This document shows, one piece after another, positions 1 through 7,844 of a stretch of 64,000 nt of DNA (positions are counted from its first letter, which is position 1; each line of letters begins with the position of its first letter). Position numbers and translations under genes: made by a program. This stretch comes from RPQJ01 sp963777725 (GTDB taxonomy: Bacteria; Pseudomonadota; Gammaproteobacteria; Steroidobacterales; Steroidobacteraceae), in contig CAVZRR010000006.1 in NCBI GenBank assembly GCA_963777725.1, forward strand, positions 1 through 64,000, read 5' to 3'. The notes beneath the pieces were generated by a model. It had not been told where the DNA came from and did not search any database. It saw only the letters and a program-made list of their open reading frames with translations.

Positions 1-80
1 GACGATACGACATTAACCGGTACGCCCCCTTGAAATTGATGCCAATTTCGCCGTGAACCGCCACTAATTCCCTCTTACAC

Positions 81-108
81 TATCCGCTATCCGCTATCCG
101 CTATCCGC
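81..108. repeat. Four tandem TATCCGC heptads before manC
   Basis: Four perfect copies of the 7-base unit TATCCGC end ten bases before the manC start codon. The unit differs by one base from the TATCCCC heptad that makes up three larger inverted elements later in the window (31.7, 37.7 and 43.8 kb), so it is probably a diverged half of the same family. The matching G-rich half is not present between position 1 and 80. A role in manC expression is only inferred from its position. Confidence 0.7.
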
Positions 109-118
109 TTCCCACCAC

Positions 119-1543
119 ATGCTCATACCCGTCATCCTCTCCGGCGGCTCCGGCACTCGCCTCTGGCCACTCTCCCGCGAGCTCTATCCGAAGCAGCTGC
201 TGCCGCTGACGGGTGCACGGACGATGCTGCAGGAAACGGCCGCGAGAGTCGAAGGCGTCGACGGAGTCGGCGCGCCGATCGTGGTCTGTAACGAGAGCCA
301 CCGCTTCATGGTGGCCGAGCAGTTGCGCGAGATGGGGGTTGCCGCGCAGGCGATCATCCTCGAGCCGGTGGGGCGCAACACCGCGCCAGCGGTCGCGGTG
401 GCAGCACTCGTAGCCTTGGCGCAGCGCCCCGAGTCGTCTCCCGTGCTGCTGGTGCTGCCGGCCGACCACGTCATTCGCGACGTCGAAGCGTTCCAGGCCG
501 TCGTCGCGCAAGGTCGCGCGGCAGCCGAAGCGGGACAGCTCGTCACGTTCGGCATCGTGCCGGACCGCGCCGAGACCGGCTACGGCTACATTCGCCGCGC
601 GAAAGGCGACGGCCCTGTGTTCGATGTGGCCGAGTTCGTCGAGAAACCCGATTACGCCACGGCGGTCCGGTACGTGCAGTCCGGCGAGTACTACTGGAAC
701 AGCGGCATGTTCATGTTCGACGCGAGTGCGTTCCTGGCCGAACTCAAGGCGCAGGCTCCCGCGATCCTCGAGGCCTGTGAGTCCGCCGTGGCCGCGGCTT
801 CCCACGACCTGGATTTCACCCGCTTGCCGGCCGCAGAGTTCGCTGCGAGCCCGAGCGATTCGATCGACTACGCCGTGATGGAGAAGACCCGCTCAGCCGT
901 CGTCGTGCCCCTCGATGCCGGCTGGAGCGACGTCGGGTCGTGGTCGGCGCTGCAGGACGCGTTGCCGCAGGACGACAAGGGCAACGTCACGGCCGGGGAC
1001 GTGATCCAGGAAGGCAGCCAGGGCTGCTACCTGCACTCGACGAGCCGCCTGATTGCGGCCGTGGGGCTCAAGGATCACGTCGTCGTCGAGACGAAGGATG
1101 CGGTGCTCGTCGCACCACGCGACAAGGTGCAGGACGTCAAGGCGCTGGTCGCCCAGCTCAAGGCGCAGGGTCGCTACGAGACCTCGCTGCACCGGGAAGT
1201 ATTCAGGCCCTGGGGCAGCTACGACAGCATCGACAATGGCGAGCGGTTCCAGGTGAAGCGCCTGGTCGTCAAGCCCGGCGCCTCGATGTCGCTGCAGCTG
1301 CACCACCACCGCGCGGAGCACTGGATCGTCGTGTCGGGCACGGCGCGCATCACGCGAGGCGAGGAGACGTTCCTGCTCGGCGAGAACGAGTCGACGTTCA
1401 TCCCGATGGGCACGAAGCACCGCATCGAGAATCCGGGCAAGGTCACGCTGCACATCATCGAGGTGCAGTCGGGCAGCTACCTCGGCGAGGACGACATCGT
1501 GCGGTTCGAGGACATTTACGGTCGCGAGGGATCCAGCAAATGA
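119..1543 (+). CDS. manC: Mannose-1-phosphate guanylyltransferase / mannose-6-phosphate isomerase
   Basis: Type II bifunctional enzyme of 474 residues, the usual length for ManC/AlgA/CpsB. The N-terminal nucleotidyltransferase makes GDP-mannose from mannose-1-phosphate and GTP; its signature GGSGTRLWPLSRELYPKQ lies at residues 9-26. The C-terminal half is a cupin-type phosphomannose isomerase with the metal-binding stretch HHHRAEHW. GDP-mannose feeds exopolysaccharide or LPS sugar synthesis in the cytoplasm. The stop codon overlaps the next start (ATGA), so it is translationally coupled to the phosphomannomutase gene. Four TATCCGC repeats occupy the place where a leader would lie. The isomerase assignment rests on the family. 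Confidence 0.95.
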   Translation: MLIPVILSGGSGTRLWPLSRELYPKQLLPLTGARTMLQETAARVEGVDGVGAPIVVCNESHRFMVAEQLREMGVAAQAIILEPVGRNTAPAVAVAALVALAQRPESSPVLLVLPADHVIRDVEAFQAVVAQGRAAAEAGQLVTFGIVPDRAETGYGYIRRAKGDGPVFDVAEFVEKPDYATAVRYVQSGEYYWNSGMFMFDASAFLAELKAQAPAILEACESAVAAASHDLDFTRLPAAEFAASPSDSIDYAVMEKTRSAVVVPLDAGWSDVGSWSALQDALPQDDKGNVTAGDVIQEGSQGCYLHSTSRLIAAVGLKDHVVVETKDAVLVAPRDKVQDVKALVAQLKAQGRYETSLHREVFRPWGSYDSIDNGERFQVKRLVVKPGASMSLQLHHHRAEHWIVVSGTARITRGEETFLLGENESTFIPMGTKHRIENPGKVTLHIIEVQSGSYLGEDDIVRFEDIYGREGSSK

Positions 1544-2904
1544 ACCCCATCACCATCAGTGGCTTCAAGGCGTACGACCTGCGCGGCCGGATCCCGTCCG
1601 AACTGAACGAGGACGTCGCGTATCGGATCGGCCGTGCGTACGCAGAGTTCGTCAAGCCGAAAAAAGTGATCGTCGGCCGCGACATTCGCCTCTCGAGTGA
1701 GGAACTCGCGAAGGCCCTCGAACAGGGGTTGCTCGATTCGGGTGTGGACGTCTACGACATCGGCCTCTGCGGCACGGAGGTCGTGTACTTCGCGACGTTC
1801 GCGAAGGAGATGGACGGCGGCATCATGGTCACGGCGAGTCACAACCCGCCCGACTACAACGGTATGAAGTTCGTGCGCGAGGGCTCGCGCCCGATCAGCG
1901 GTGACAACGGCCTGCAGGACATCCGCGCGATCGCCGAGGCGGGGAAGTTCACGGCGCCCGCCAAGGTCGGCGAACGCTACGCGATGGACATCATGCCGGA
2001 GTACATCGACCACCTGCTCTCGTACGTGGATCGCGCGACACTGAAGCCGCTGCGCGTCGTGGTCCACGCCGGAAACGGCGGTGCCGGGCTCATCGTCGAC
2101 AAGCTCGAGCCGTTCCTGCCGTTCGAGTTCGTCAAGGTGCATCACGAGGCCGACGGCACGTTCCCGCACGGCGTGCCGAATCCGATGCTCGTCGAGAACC
2201 ATCGTGCGCCGGTGGAAGCGCTCCGCAAGCACACGGCCGACTGCGCGATCTCGTGGGACGGCGACTACGACCGCTGCTTCCTGTTCGACGAGCACGGTGG
2301 CTTCATCGAGGGCTACTACATCGTCGGGCTGCTGGCGTCCGTGTTCCTGAAGCGCTTCCCGGGCAGCCGGATCGTCCATGACCCGCGCCTCACCTGGAAC
2401 ACGCTCGACATCGTGGCCGAAGGCGGCGGCGAGGCCGTGCAGTCGAAGTCGGGACACGCTTTCATCAAGCAGGTGATGCGCGACGTGGACGGCGTCTACG
2501 GTGGCGAGATGAGCGCGCACCACTATTTCCGCGATTTCGCATACTGCGACAGCGGCATGATCCCGTGGCTGCTGGTGACGCAGCTGATGAGCGAGACCGG
2601 CAAGAGCCTGTCGCAGCTGGTGGGGGAGCGCATGAAGGCGTTCCCGACCAGCGGCGAGATCAACCGGCGCGTGCCGGATGCGAAGTCCACGATTGCCGCG
2701 GTGCTCGGCAAGTACCAGCCGGCGGCCCGGAACGTGGACTACACGGACGGCGTCAGCGTCGAGTTCGACCAATGGCGATTCAACCTGCGCTCCTCGAATA
2801 CCGAGCCGCTGATTCGCCTGAACGTCGAAAGCCGGGGCGACGAGGCGCTGATGCGCGAGAAGACCGCGGAGTTGCTGGCGCTCATTGGTGGGGAGCCCGG
2901 TTGA
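1540..2904 (+). CDS. manB: Phosphomannomutase / phosphoglucomutase
   Basis: 454-residue alpha-D-phosphohexomutase that interconverts mannose-6-phosphate and mannose-1-phosphate, supplying the substrate of the preceding enzyme. The phosphoserine loop reads TASHNPPDYNGMKF, the Mg-binding loop is DGDYDR, and the C-terminal phosphate-binding loop is RSSNTEPLIRLN. The ATG overlaps the manC stop by four bases, which fixes the start and excludes the longer open frame running back through manC. AlgC-type proteins in this family often also act on glucose phosphates, so the exact sugar range is not settled by sequence. Confidence 0.93.
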   Translation: MNPITISGFKAYDLRGRIPSELNEDVAYRIGRAYAEFVKPKKVIVGRDIRLSSEELAKALEQGLLDSGVDVYDIGLCGTEVVYFATFAKEMDGGIMVTASHNPPDYNGMKFVREGSRPISGDNGLQDIRAIAEAGKFTAPAKVGERYAMDIMPEYIDHLLSYVDRATLKPLRVVVHAGNGGAGLIVDKLEPFLPFEFVKVHHEADGTFPHGVPNPMLVENHRAPVEALRKHTADCAISWDGDYDRCFLFDEHGGFIEGYYIVGLLASVFLKRFPGSRIVHDPRLTWNTLDIVAEGGGEAVQSKSGHAFIKQVMRDVDGVYGGEMSAHHYFRDFAYCDSGMIPWLLVTQLMSETGKSLSQLVGERMKAFPTSGEINRRVPDAKSTIAAVLGKYQPAARNVDYTDGVSVEFDQWRFNLRSSNTEPLIRLNVESRGDEALMREKTAELLALIGGEPG

Positions 2905-2924
2905 CGGCCGACCAGGCAGGCGGA

Positions 2925-2953
2925 TTGCAGGGCGGCCGCCGTCCCCCTAAACT
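2925..2953 (+). promoter_or_regulatory. Promoter of tRNA-Val
   Basis: A TTGCAG -35 and a TAAACT -10 are separated by 17 bases, followed by a GC-rich discriminator (ACGCGGCC) and the tRNA about 15 bases downstream. GC-rich discriminators are typical of stable-RNA promoters under stringent control. Confidence 0.55.
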
Positions 2954-2968
2954 ACGCGGCCTTCGAAC

Positions 2969-3043
2969 GGGCGGTTAGCTCAGCGGTAGAGCACTGCTTT
3001 CACACGGCAGGGGTCAGTGGTTCGATCCCACTACCGCCCACCA
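2969..3043 (+). tRNA. tRNA-Val (anticodon CAC)
   Basis: The 75-base sequence folds into a full cloverleaf. The acceptor GGGCGGT pairs with ACCGCCC, the anticodon loop TTCACAC gives CAC, the T arm reads AGTGG-TTCGATC-CCACT, and CCA is encoded. It reads GTG codons. It is immediately followed by gltX. Confidence 0.95.
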
Positions 3044-3103
3044 GAACCGGACGCCGGCCTTGCTGCCGGCGTCGTCTTTTCCGGCGCGTCGAATCGAGGC
3101 CAC

Positions 3104-4501
3104 ATGACTGTCCGCACCCGTTTCGCCCCCAGTCCCACGGGCATGCTGCACATCGGCGGCGTGCGCACGGCGCTGTTCTGCTGGCTCTATGCGCGCCGCC
3201 ACGGTGGCACGTTCATCCTGCGGATCGAGGACACCGATCGCGAGCGCTCGACGCCCGAGGCGCTGACGGCGATCCTGGACGGCATGGCGTGGCTCGGGCT
3301 GGACCACGATGAGGGTCCGTTCTACCAGACGCAGCGCATGGACCGGTACAAGGAGGTCATCGACCAGTTCGTCCGCGACGGCAAGGCCTACCACTGCTAC
3401 TGCAGCAAGGAAGCGCTCGACGAGATGCGTGCCGCGCAGACTGCGCGCAAGGAGAAGCCGCGCTACGACGGCCGCTGCCGCCACCGCACGGCACCCGAGC
3501 CGGGCGTGAGTCCGGTCGTTCGCTTCCGCAACCCGGACGACGGGCAGGTCGTCGTCAACGACGTCGTCCACGGCCCGATCACGTTCGACAGCAGCGAGCT
3601 CGACGACCTGATCATCGCTCGCTCGGACGGCACGCCGACCTACAATTTCTGCGTCGTCGTGGACGACTACGACATGCGGGTCACGCACGTGATCCGCGGC
3701 GACGACCACATCAACAACACGCCGCGCCAGATCAACATGCTGAAGGCACTCGGCGTGGAGCCACCGCTCTACGCGCACGTGCCGATGATCCTGGGTCCCG
3801 ACGGCGCCAAGCTGTCGAAGCGCCATGGCGCCGTCAGCGTGCTGCAGTACCGCGACGACGGCTTCCTGCCGGAGGCGCTGCTCAATTATCTCGGCCGGCT
3901 CGGCTGGTCGCACGGTGACCAGGAGATCTTCTCGCTCGACGAGATGACTCGCCTGTTCGACATCCACGACGTCAACAAGTCCGCCTCGGCGCTGAACGTG
4001 GACAAGATGCTGTGGACCAACCAGCAGCACATGCTGCGCTCGACGCCGGAGCACCTTGCCCGATACCTGGCGCCGCAACTCGAAGCGCTCGGGCTCCCGG
4101 TGGACGACATGGCGAAGGTCGCGGCCGTGGCGAAGGCCCAGCAGGAGAGGGCGAAAACGCTCAAGGAAATGGCGGCCAACAGCGTGTTCTTCTTCCGCGA
4201 CGTGCTCGAGTACGAGCCGAAGGCAGCCGCGAAAAACCTCACGTCGGAAACGGTGCCGACGCTGCAGGCGGCTCGGGACAAGCTCGCCGGGCTGGCGGAG
4301 TGGCGGGCGCCGGCCATCCACACGGCGATCATGGCGGTGGCTTCGGAGCAGGGCGTCGGGCTCGGCAAGGTGGCGCAGCCGGTCCGCGTTGCCGTGGCCG
4401 GCGGCACGGTCTCGCCGCCGATCGACGTCACGCTCGAGATCCTCGGCTCGCGTGCCACGCTGGAGAGACTGGACCGCGCGATTCGCCACGCGAACGGCTG
4501 A
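3104..4501 (+). CDS. gltX: Glutamyl-tRNA synthetase
   Basis: Class I aminoacyl-tRNA synthetase of 465 residues that charges tRNA-Glu. The HIGH-region motif is FAPSPTGMLHIGGVRTALF near the N-terminus and the KMSKS-region is KLSKRHG near residue 240. An E. coli-type zinc site is visible as CYC ... CRH around residues 100-130. The ATG at 3104 is chosen because the family starts TVRTRFAPSPTG and any earlier start would run into the tRNA-Val gene. It lies between tRNA-Val and tRNA-Ala/tRNA-Glu, so the enzyme is encoded beside its own substrate; a similar gltX-tRNA linkage is known in E. coli. Confidence 0.97.
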   Translation: MTVRTRFAPSPTGMLHIGGVRTALFCWLYARRHGGTFILRIEDTDRERSTPEALTAILDGMAWLGLDHDEGPFYQTQRMDRYKEVIDQFVRDGKAYHCYCSKEALDEMRAAQTARKEKPRYDGRCRHRTAPEPGVSPVVRFRNPDDGQVVVNDVVHGPITFDSSELDDLIIARSDGTPTYNFCVVVDDYDMRVTHVIRGDDHINNTPRQINMLKALGVEPPLYAHVPMILGPDGAKLSKRHGAVSVLQYRDDGFLPEALLNYLGRLGWSHGDQEIFSLDEMTRLFDIHDVNKSASALNVDKMLWTNQQHMLRSTPEHLARYLAPQLEALGLPVDDMAKVAAVAKAQQERAKTLKEMAANSVFFFRDVLEYEPKAAAKNLTSETVPTLQAARDKLAGLAEWRAPAIHTAIMAVASEQGVGLGKVAQPVRVAVAGGTVSPPIDVTLEILGSRATLERLDRAIRHANG

Positions 4502-4510
4502 GTCGCGGGT

Positions 4511-4539
4511 TTGACTTCCGGGGTCGTCTCCCGGACAAT
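4511..4539 (+). promoter_or_regulatory. Promoter of tRNA-Ala/tRNA-Glu
   Basis: TTGACT at 4511-4516 and GACAAT at 4534-4539 are 17 bases apart, followed by the GC-rich discriminator CGCGCCCC and the tRNA-Ala start at 4554. The layout is that of a sigma-70 stable-RNA promoter. Confidence 0.6.
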
Positions 4540-4553
4540 TCGCGCCCCAACGT

Positions 4554-4629
4554 GGGGCCATAGCTCAGCTGGGAGAGCGCCTGCATGGCATGCAGGAGGT
4601 CGACGGTTCGATCCCGTCTGGCTCCACCA
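4554..4629 (+). tRNA. tRNA-Ala (anticodon GGC)
   Basis: A 76-base cloverleaf with acceptor GGGGCCA paired to TGGCTCC, including the G3:U70 wobble that is the alanine identity element. The anticodon loop ATGGCAT gives GGC, the T arm is present and CCA is encoded. It reads GCC and GCU. It is probably co-transcribed with the tRNA-Glu 51 bases downstream. Confidence 0.96.
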
Positions 4630-4680
4630 TGGTTTCTGTCAAGCGCGCGGGAGCCTCGCGCCGGTCAGTTCCTGACCTGC

Positions 4681-4756
4681 GTCCCCATCGTCTAGAGGCC
4701 TAGGACACAACCCTTTCACGGTTGCGACCGGGGTTCGAATCCCCGTGGGGACGCCA
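4681..4756 (+). tRNA. tRNA-Glu (anticodon TTC)
   Basis: A 76-base cloverleaf with acceptor GTCCCCA paired to TGGGGAC, anticodon stem CAACC/GGTTG with loop CTTTCAC giving TTC, T arm GGGG-TTCGAAT-CCCC, and encoded GCCA end. It reads GAA and GAG. It is the substrate of the gltX product encoded just upstream. Confidence 0.96.
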
Positions 4757-4783
4757 CTTCCGCGCTTTTCCCTGATCCGCGTC

Positions 4784-4814
4784 ACAGTTCGAGGCGTTCG
4801 CCTCGCGAAACTGT
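4784..4814 (+). terminator. Hairpin after the tRNA genes
   Basis: ACAGTT and AACTGT form the base of a hairpin whose inner stem is the perfect CGAGGCG-TT-CGCCTCG. No T tract of any length follows, so it may be a processing or termination structure rather than a strong intrinsic terminator. Confidence 0.4.
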
Positions 4815-4884
4815 CGTTCGTTCCACAGTTCTTCACAAACGCGCTTTACGCGAGTCGCAGTCCGCGGAAGACTCGCTCCCGTTC

Positions 4885-4970
4885 TCGTAAAAGGCAAACC
4901 CGTCGCAAGGCGGGGACGCAAAGCCTCCGGTCCTCGGGCTCAGTCCAAGGATAGCGGGGTTGCCAGGACT
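4885..4970 (+). ncRNA. Cyclic-di-GMP-I (GEMM) riboswitch 1
   Basis: The class-defining segments are present in order: GGCAAACC (4893-4900), a stem capped by the GNRA loop GCAA, GGGGACGCAAAGCCTCCGG (4912-4930), and GGATAGCGGGGTTGCC closing the basal stem. The base before CAAACC is G, corresponding to Vc2 G20, which in known GEMM-I RNAs favours c-di-GMP over cyclic GMP-AMP. The aptamer ends about 105 bases before the start codon of an exported Ig-repeat protein. A downstream hairpin covers the ribosome binding site, so the likely output is translational. Confidence 0.93.
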
Positions 4971-5026
4971 ACGCGGAGTGCGTGGCGGTCAGCCATGCCC
5001 GCCATGAGTTCAGCAACTCGTCGTGC

Positions 5027-5070
5027 GATCCCCCTGAGCCGAGGCCCCTGCGGTCTGGGACAGAGGGATC
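5027..5070 (+). promoter_or_regulatory. Shine-Dalgarno-sequestering hairpin (riboswitch 1 output)
   Basis: GATCCCCCTG (5027-5036) pairs with CAGAGGGATC (5061-5070) in nine of ten positions. The right arm contains the AGAGGGA ribosome binding site of the gene starting at 5075, so the hairpin would hide it. This looks like the expression platform of the preceding aptamer, but which ligand state forms it cannot be read from sequence. Confidence 0.6.
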
Positions 5071-5074
5071 ATCG

Positions 5075-6556
5075 ATGCAGGCTAGAGTAGAGATTCGCCG
5101 GCGGTTCAGCGTCCTGGTCGCAATCGTCGCAGTCAACCTGCTCGGTATCGCGGCAGCACACGCCCAGAACGTCGCTCCGGTCATCTCAGGCACGCCCCCG
5201 ACCACCGCCACGCCGGGCCAACAGTACGCGTTCCAGCCGACCGCCTCGGACGCCAATGGTGACCGCATCAGCTATGGCGCCACCGGCGTGCCACGCTGGG
5301 CGCGTTTCGACCGGAAGTCCGGCCGCCTCTACGGGACTCCCACGCGGCGGGACCTCGGCAAGTCGAGCAACATCAGAATCTCTGTATCGGACGGCCGGTT
5401 CATCGCATCGCTGCCGCCGTTCACGCTGCAGGTCGTCGCGTCGGCCAGCACGTCCGCGCCGACCAGTGCGCCGTGGATCAGCGGCGTACCCGCTGGGACG
5501 GCACGTGAAAAGGAACTTTACACGTTCCTTCCGCAGGCGGGTGATGCGGACGGCGACACGCTCACGTTCAGCATCGCCAACAAGCCGAGCTGGGCGACGT
5601 TCACCACGAGCAGCGGGCTCCTGAGCGGCATTCCCCCGGCCGGCTCGGCGGGCACCTACTCCAACGTCGTCATTTCCGTCTCGGACACGCAGAGCACTCG
5701 CTCGTTGCCGGGGTTCGGCATCGTGGTCGCCGCGGCGGCGAACAGCGCGCCGGTGATCTACGGCGTACCCCCGACGTCGGTGCAGGCGGGCAGTCGATAT
5801 GAGTTCCGTCCAACCGCGTCGGATCCGGATGGGCAGACTCTGACCTTCGCCATCCAGAACATGCCTCGCTGGGCGAGCTTCGATACGGCAACCGGCACAC
5901 TGGCCGGCGCGCCGTCCAACCTGCAAGCGGGCGTCTATCCGAGCATCGTGATCTCATCGTCGGACGGCGTGGCCACGTCGAGCCTGTCGGCGTTCTCGAT
6001 CACGGTCGTGGCGACGAACACGCCGCCGAGCATCAGCGGCGCGCCGGCAACGTCGGCGACTGTTGGGGAGGCGTATTCGTTCAGCCCGAACGCGTCGGAT
6101 CCGGACGGTCAGACCCTGACATTCACGATCGTGAACAAGCCGTCCTGGGCCCAGTTCAATACTGCGACAGGCCGCCTGTACGGGACGCCCGCCGCGGGCA
6201 ACGTCGGCTCGACCAGCAACATCGTGATTTCGGTCAGCGACACCCGGGACTCGGTCTCGCTGCCGGCGTTCTCGCTGGCGGTCGTGAACCCCGTGCCGCG
6301 GGGTAGCGCCACGTTGTCGTGGTCGCCGCCGACGTCGAACGTGGACGGGACGCCGGTAACCAACCTGGCCGGGTATCGGGTCAAGTACGGCCAGCAGGCG
6401 TCCAATCTGAGCGAGACCGTCAGCGTCCCCAGCCCGGGCATCACGTCGGTGGTGATCGAGAATCTCTCGACTGGCACCTGGTACTTCGCGGTGTCCGCAT
6501 ACACGACCGCGAACATCGAAAGCGACCTGTCGAACCTGGCCCAGAAGACCCTCTGA
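5075..6556 (+). CDS. Exported Ig-repeat / fibronectin type III protein, c-di-GMP controlled
   Basis: 493-residue protein with a Sec signal peptide (RRRF followed by a hydrophobic stretch and AHA-QN near residue 31). Four tandem putative-Ig (He_PIG-like, cadherin-like fold) domains of about 90 residues follow; each has an APVISG-type start, a SDPDGQTLTF-like centre, a P.WA.F.. segment and a final SVSD strand. The last 85 residues are a fibronectin type III domain beginning GSATLSWSPPTS. No anchor or catalytic site is visible, so an adhesive or matrix role is inferred. The ATG at 5075 is preceded by AGAGGGA inside the riboswitch-linked hairpin. The C-terminal domains match the convergent riboswitch gene at 7021-7743. 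Confidence 0.85.
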   Translation: MQARVEIRRRFSVLVAIVAVNLLGIAAAHAQNVAPVISGTPPTTATPGQQYAFQPTASDANGDRISYGATGVPRWARFDRKSGRLYGTPTRRDLGKSSNIRISVSDGRFIASLPPFTLQVVASASTSAPTSAPWISGVPAGTAREKELYTFLPQAGDADGDTLTFSIANKPSWATFTTSSGLLSGIPPAGSAGTYSNVVISVSDTQSTRSLPGFGIVVAAAANSAPVIYGVPPTSVQAGSRYEFRPTASDPDGQTLTFAIQNMPRWASFDTATGTLAGAPSNLQAGVYPSIVISSSDGVATSSLSAFSITVVATNTPPSISGAPATSATVGEAYSFSPNASDPDGQTLTFTIVNKPSWAQFNTATGRLYGTPAAGNVGSTSNIVISVSDTRDSVSLPAFSLAVVNPVPRGSATLSWSPPTSNVDGTPVTNLAGYRVKYGQQASNLSETVSVPSPGITSVVIENLSTGTWYFAVSAYTTANIESDLSNLAQKTL

Positions 6557-7020
6557 ACCGAGTCGGCGCCCGGCGCAGGTGGCGCCGGAGCTGGGCGACC
6601 CGAAGTCGACCGTGCCCAGGTCGGTTTTGAGCTTCCTGGCCGAGAGCGTCGCCACGATGTATGACCGCTGATCGTGCCCGCGGCGCTCACCGAATTGCAC
6701 CGCCACGGCAGGAGTCTGCCCGCGTGGGAATCGAGGCCTGCTCGCGGCTGGTTCACTGCCAGGTGATCCCCGACGAGGAGGGGGTCTTCGAGCCTGCGCG
6801 TTGTACTACACGGTGCGCTGCGCGCTGGGGTTCCAGCGTATGCATGTGGCGCCTCCCCGCAGAACACCAACGGAGAGCCGCGGTCACTACACGTGGGGTT
6901 CGATCTGATCGACGGCGGCGCTGCCGTGCGCGACAGGAGCGCCTGAGCCGTCGATGGCTCGTCGATCGACGAGCACGCGACAATCGGGTGGCCGTTCCTT
7001 CGGCCACCCCTCACGAGGGG
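6557..7020. other. Intergenic region between two convergent riboswitch genes
   Basis: 464 bases lie between the two convergent Ig-domain genes. Several open frames cross it on both strands, but none has a recognisable domain or a credible ribosome binding site. It contains one strong hairpin next to the minus-strand gene, listed separately, and smaller palindromes around 6950-6975 (GTCGATGGCTCGTCGATCGAC). Nothing else is identified. Confidence 0.5.
6986..7009 (-). terminator. Hairpin 12 bases after the Ig lipoprotein gene
   Basis: GGGTGGCC and GGCCACCC form a perfect 8-bp stem with an 8-base loop, just beyond the stop codon of the minus-strand lipoprotein gene. There is no T tract on either strand, so factor-independent termination is uncertain. 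Confidence 0.45.
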
Positions 7021-7743
7021 TCAGGAGATCGTCTTGGAGCCGGTGGCCGAAGGGCTGCTCTCGACGCCGACTGAATTGTAGGCGACGACCTGGAAGTACC
7101 AGGTGGCCGGTGCGAGATCCGACACCACGTAAGTCACGAGGCCCGGATTGTCGATTCGCACCTGGATGTCGAGCGCGTCGGGCGCAGTGCCATAGCGAAC
7201 CACATAGCCGGCGAGATTGGTGAGCGGCGACCCGTCGGTGTTCGAGGTCGGCGGCTGCCAGCTCAATGTGGCCGATCCGGTCGTCTGGGAACTCGTGACC
7301 GAGATCGAAAAGGGTGGCAGCGCACTCGAAGCCCGGCCGTCGCTCACGGTGATGCGTACGTCGTTGAAGGCGCCGGTGGACGACGTGGACGGTGTGCCGC
7401 TGAGACGACCGGTCCCGGTGTCGAACGTCGCCCACGCGGGCTTGTTGGCGATCTGGAACGTGAGCGCGTGACCATCGGGGTCGCTGGCGATGGGTTGGAA
7501 CGAGTAGGCCTCGTTGACCCGGGCACTGGTAAGGGGCGAGCCTGAGATCGACGGGGCCTGATTCGACGGGGTCGGGTTCGACGGAGCGTCGATCGACGTC
7601 GACCCGGTCGTCTCGTTGCCGCTGCGATCGGGCACCAGGTCACCGTCGAACAGGCAACCTGTGAGGGACATAGCGAGCGTGCAGGCCAGGATCGAGGTCC
7701 GGACGAGCGACGCATGGCGAACAAAAGTACTTGCAATCGACAT
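7021..7743 (-). CDS. Ig / fibronectin type III lipoprotein, c-di-GMP controlled
   Basis: 240-residue lipoprotein. The signal peptide ends in the lipobox LTGC with Cys30 as the lipidated residue, followed by a Ser/Thr/Pro/Asn-rich linker. One putative-Ig domain spans about residues 57-147 (APSISGSP, SDPDGHALTF, ITVSDGRA), then a fibronectin type III domain beginning GSATLSWQPPTS. Both domains closely match the Ig-repeat protein encoded convergently at 5075-6556, so the two are paralogues with different anchoring. The ATG at 7743 follows CAGGAGC, which lies inside a hairpin downstream of a second c-di-GMP riboswitch. An outer-membrane surface location is inferred. Confidence 0.85.
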   Translation of the reverse strand: MSIASTFVRHASLVRTSILACTLAMSLTGCLFDGDLVPDRSGNETTGSTSIDAPSNPTPSNQAPSISGSPLTSARVNEAYSFQPIASDPDGHALTFQIANKPAWATFDTGTGRLSGTPSTSSTGAFNDVRITVSDGRASSALPPFSISVTSSQTTGSATLSWQPPTSNTDGSPLTNLAGYVVRYGTAPDALDIQVRIDNPGLVTYVVSDLAPATWYFQVVAYNSVGVESSPSATGSKTIS

Positions 7744-7747
7744 TCCA

Positions 7748-7790
7748 CAGCTCCTGCCACGCGGGCTTCGAAGGGCCTCGGCAGGGGCTG
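7748..7790 (-). promoter_or_regulatory. Shine-Dalgarno-sequestering hairpin (riboswitch 2 output)
   Basis: On the minus strand CAGCCCCTGCC pairs with GGCAGGAGCTG (ten pairs, one mismatch). The 3' arm contains the GGAG ribosome binding site and ends four bases before the ATG at 7743. The arrangement parallels the hairpin before the gene at 5075, supporting translational control by the upstream aptamer. Confidence 0.65.
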
Positions 7791-7844
7791 GGAGGAATGA
7801 AGGTTGCAGCAGCGCAGCCGGCAGACGGATTGCCCGTCGCTGGC

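Noticed and set aside
81..108. Tandem repeats as a CRISPR array
   Set aside because: The unit is 7 bases with no spacers, and no cas gene is in the window.
2969..4756. tRNA cluster as an integration site for a genomic island
   Set aside because: No integrase, no duplicated tRNA 3' end, and the neighbours are core genes with matching base composition.
4885..4970. Aptamer 1 as a cyclic GMP-AMP (A20-type) variant of GEMM-I
   Set aside because: Both aptamers have G at the position corresponding to Vc2 G20. The cGAMP-preferring subgroup carries A there.
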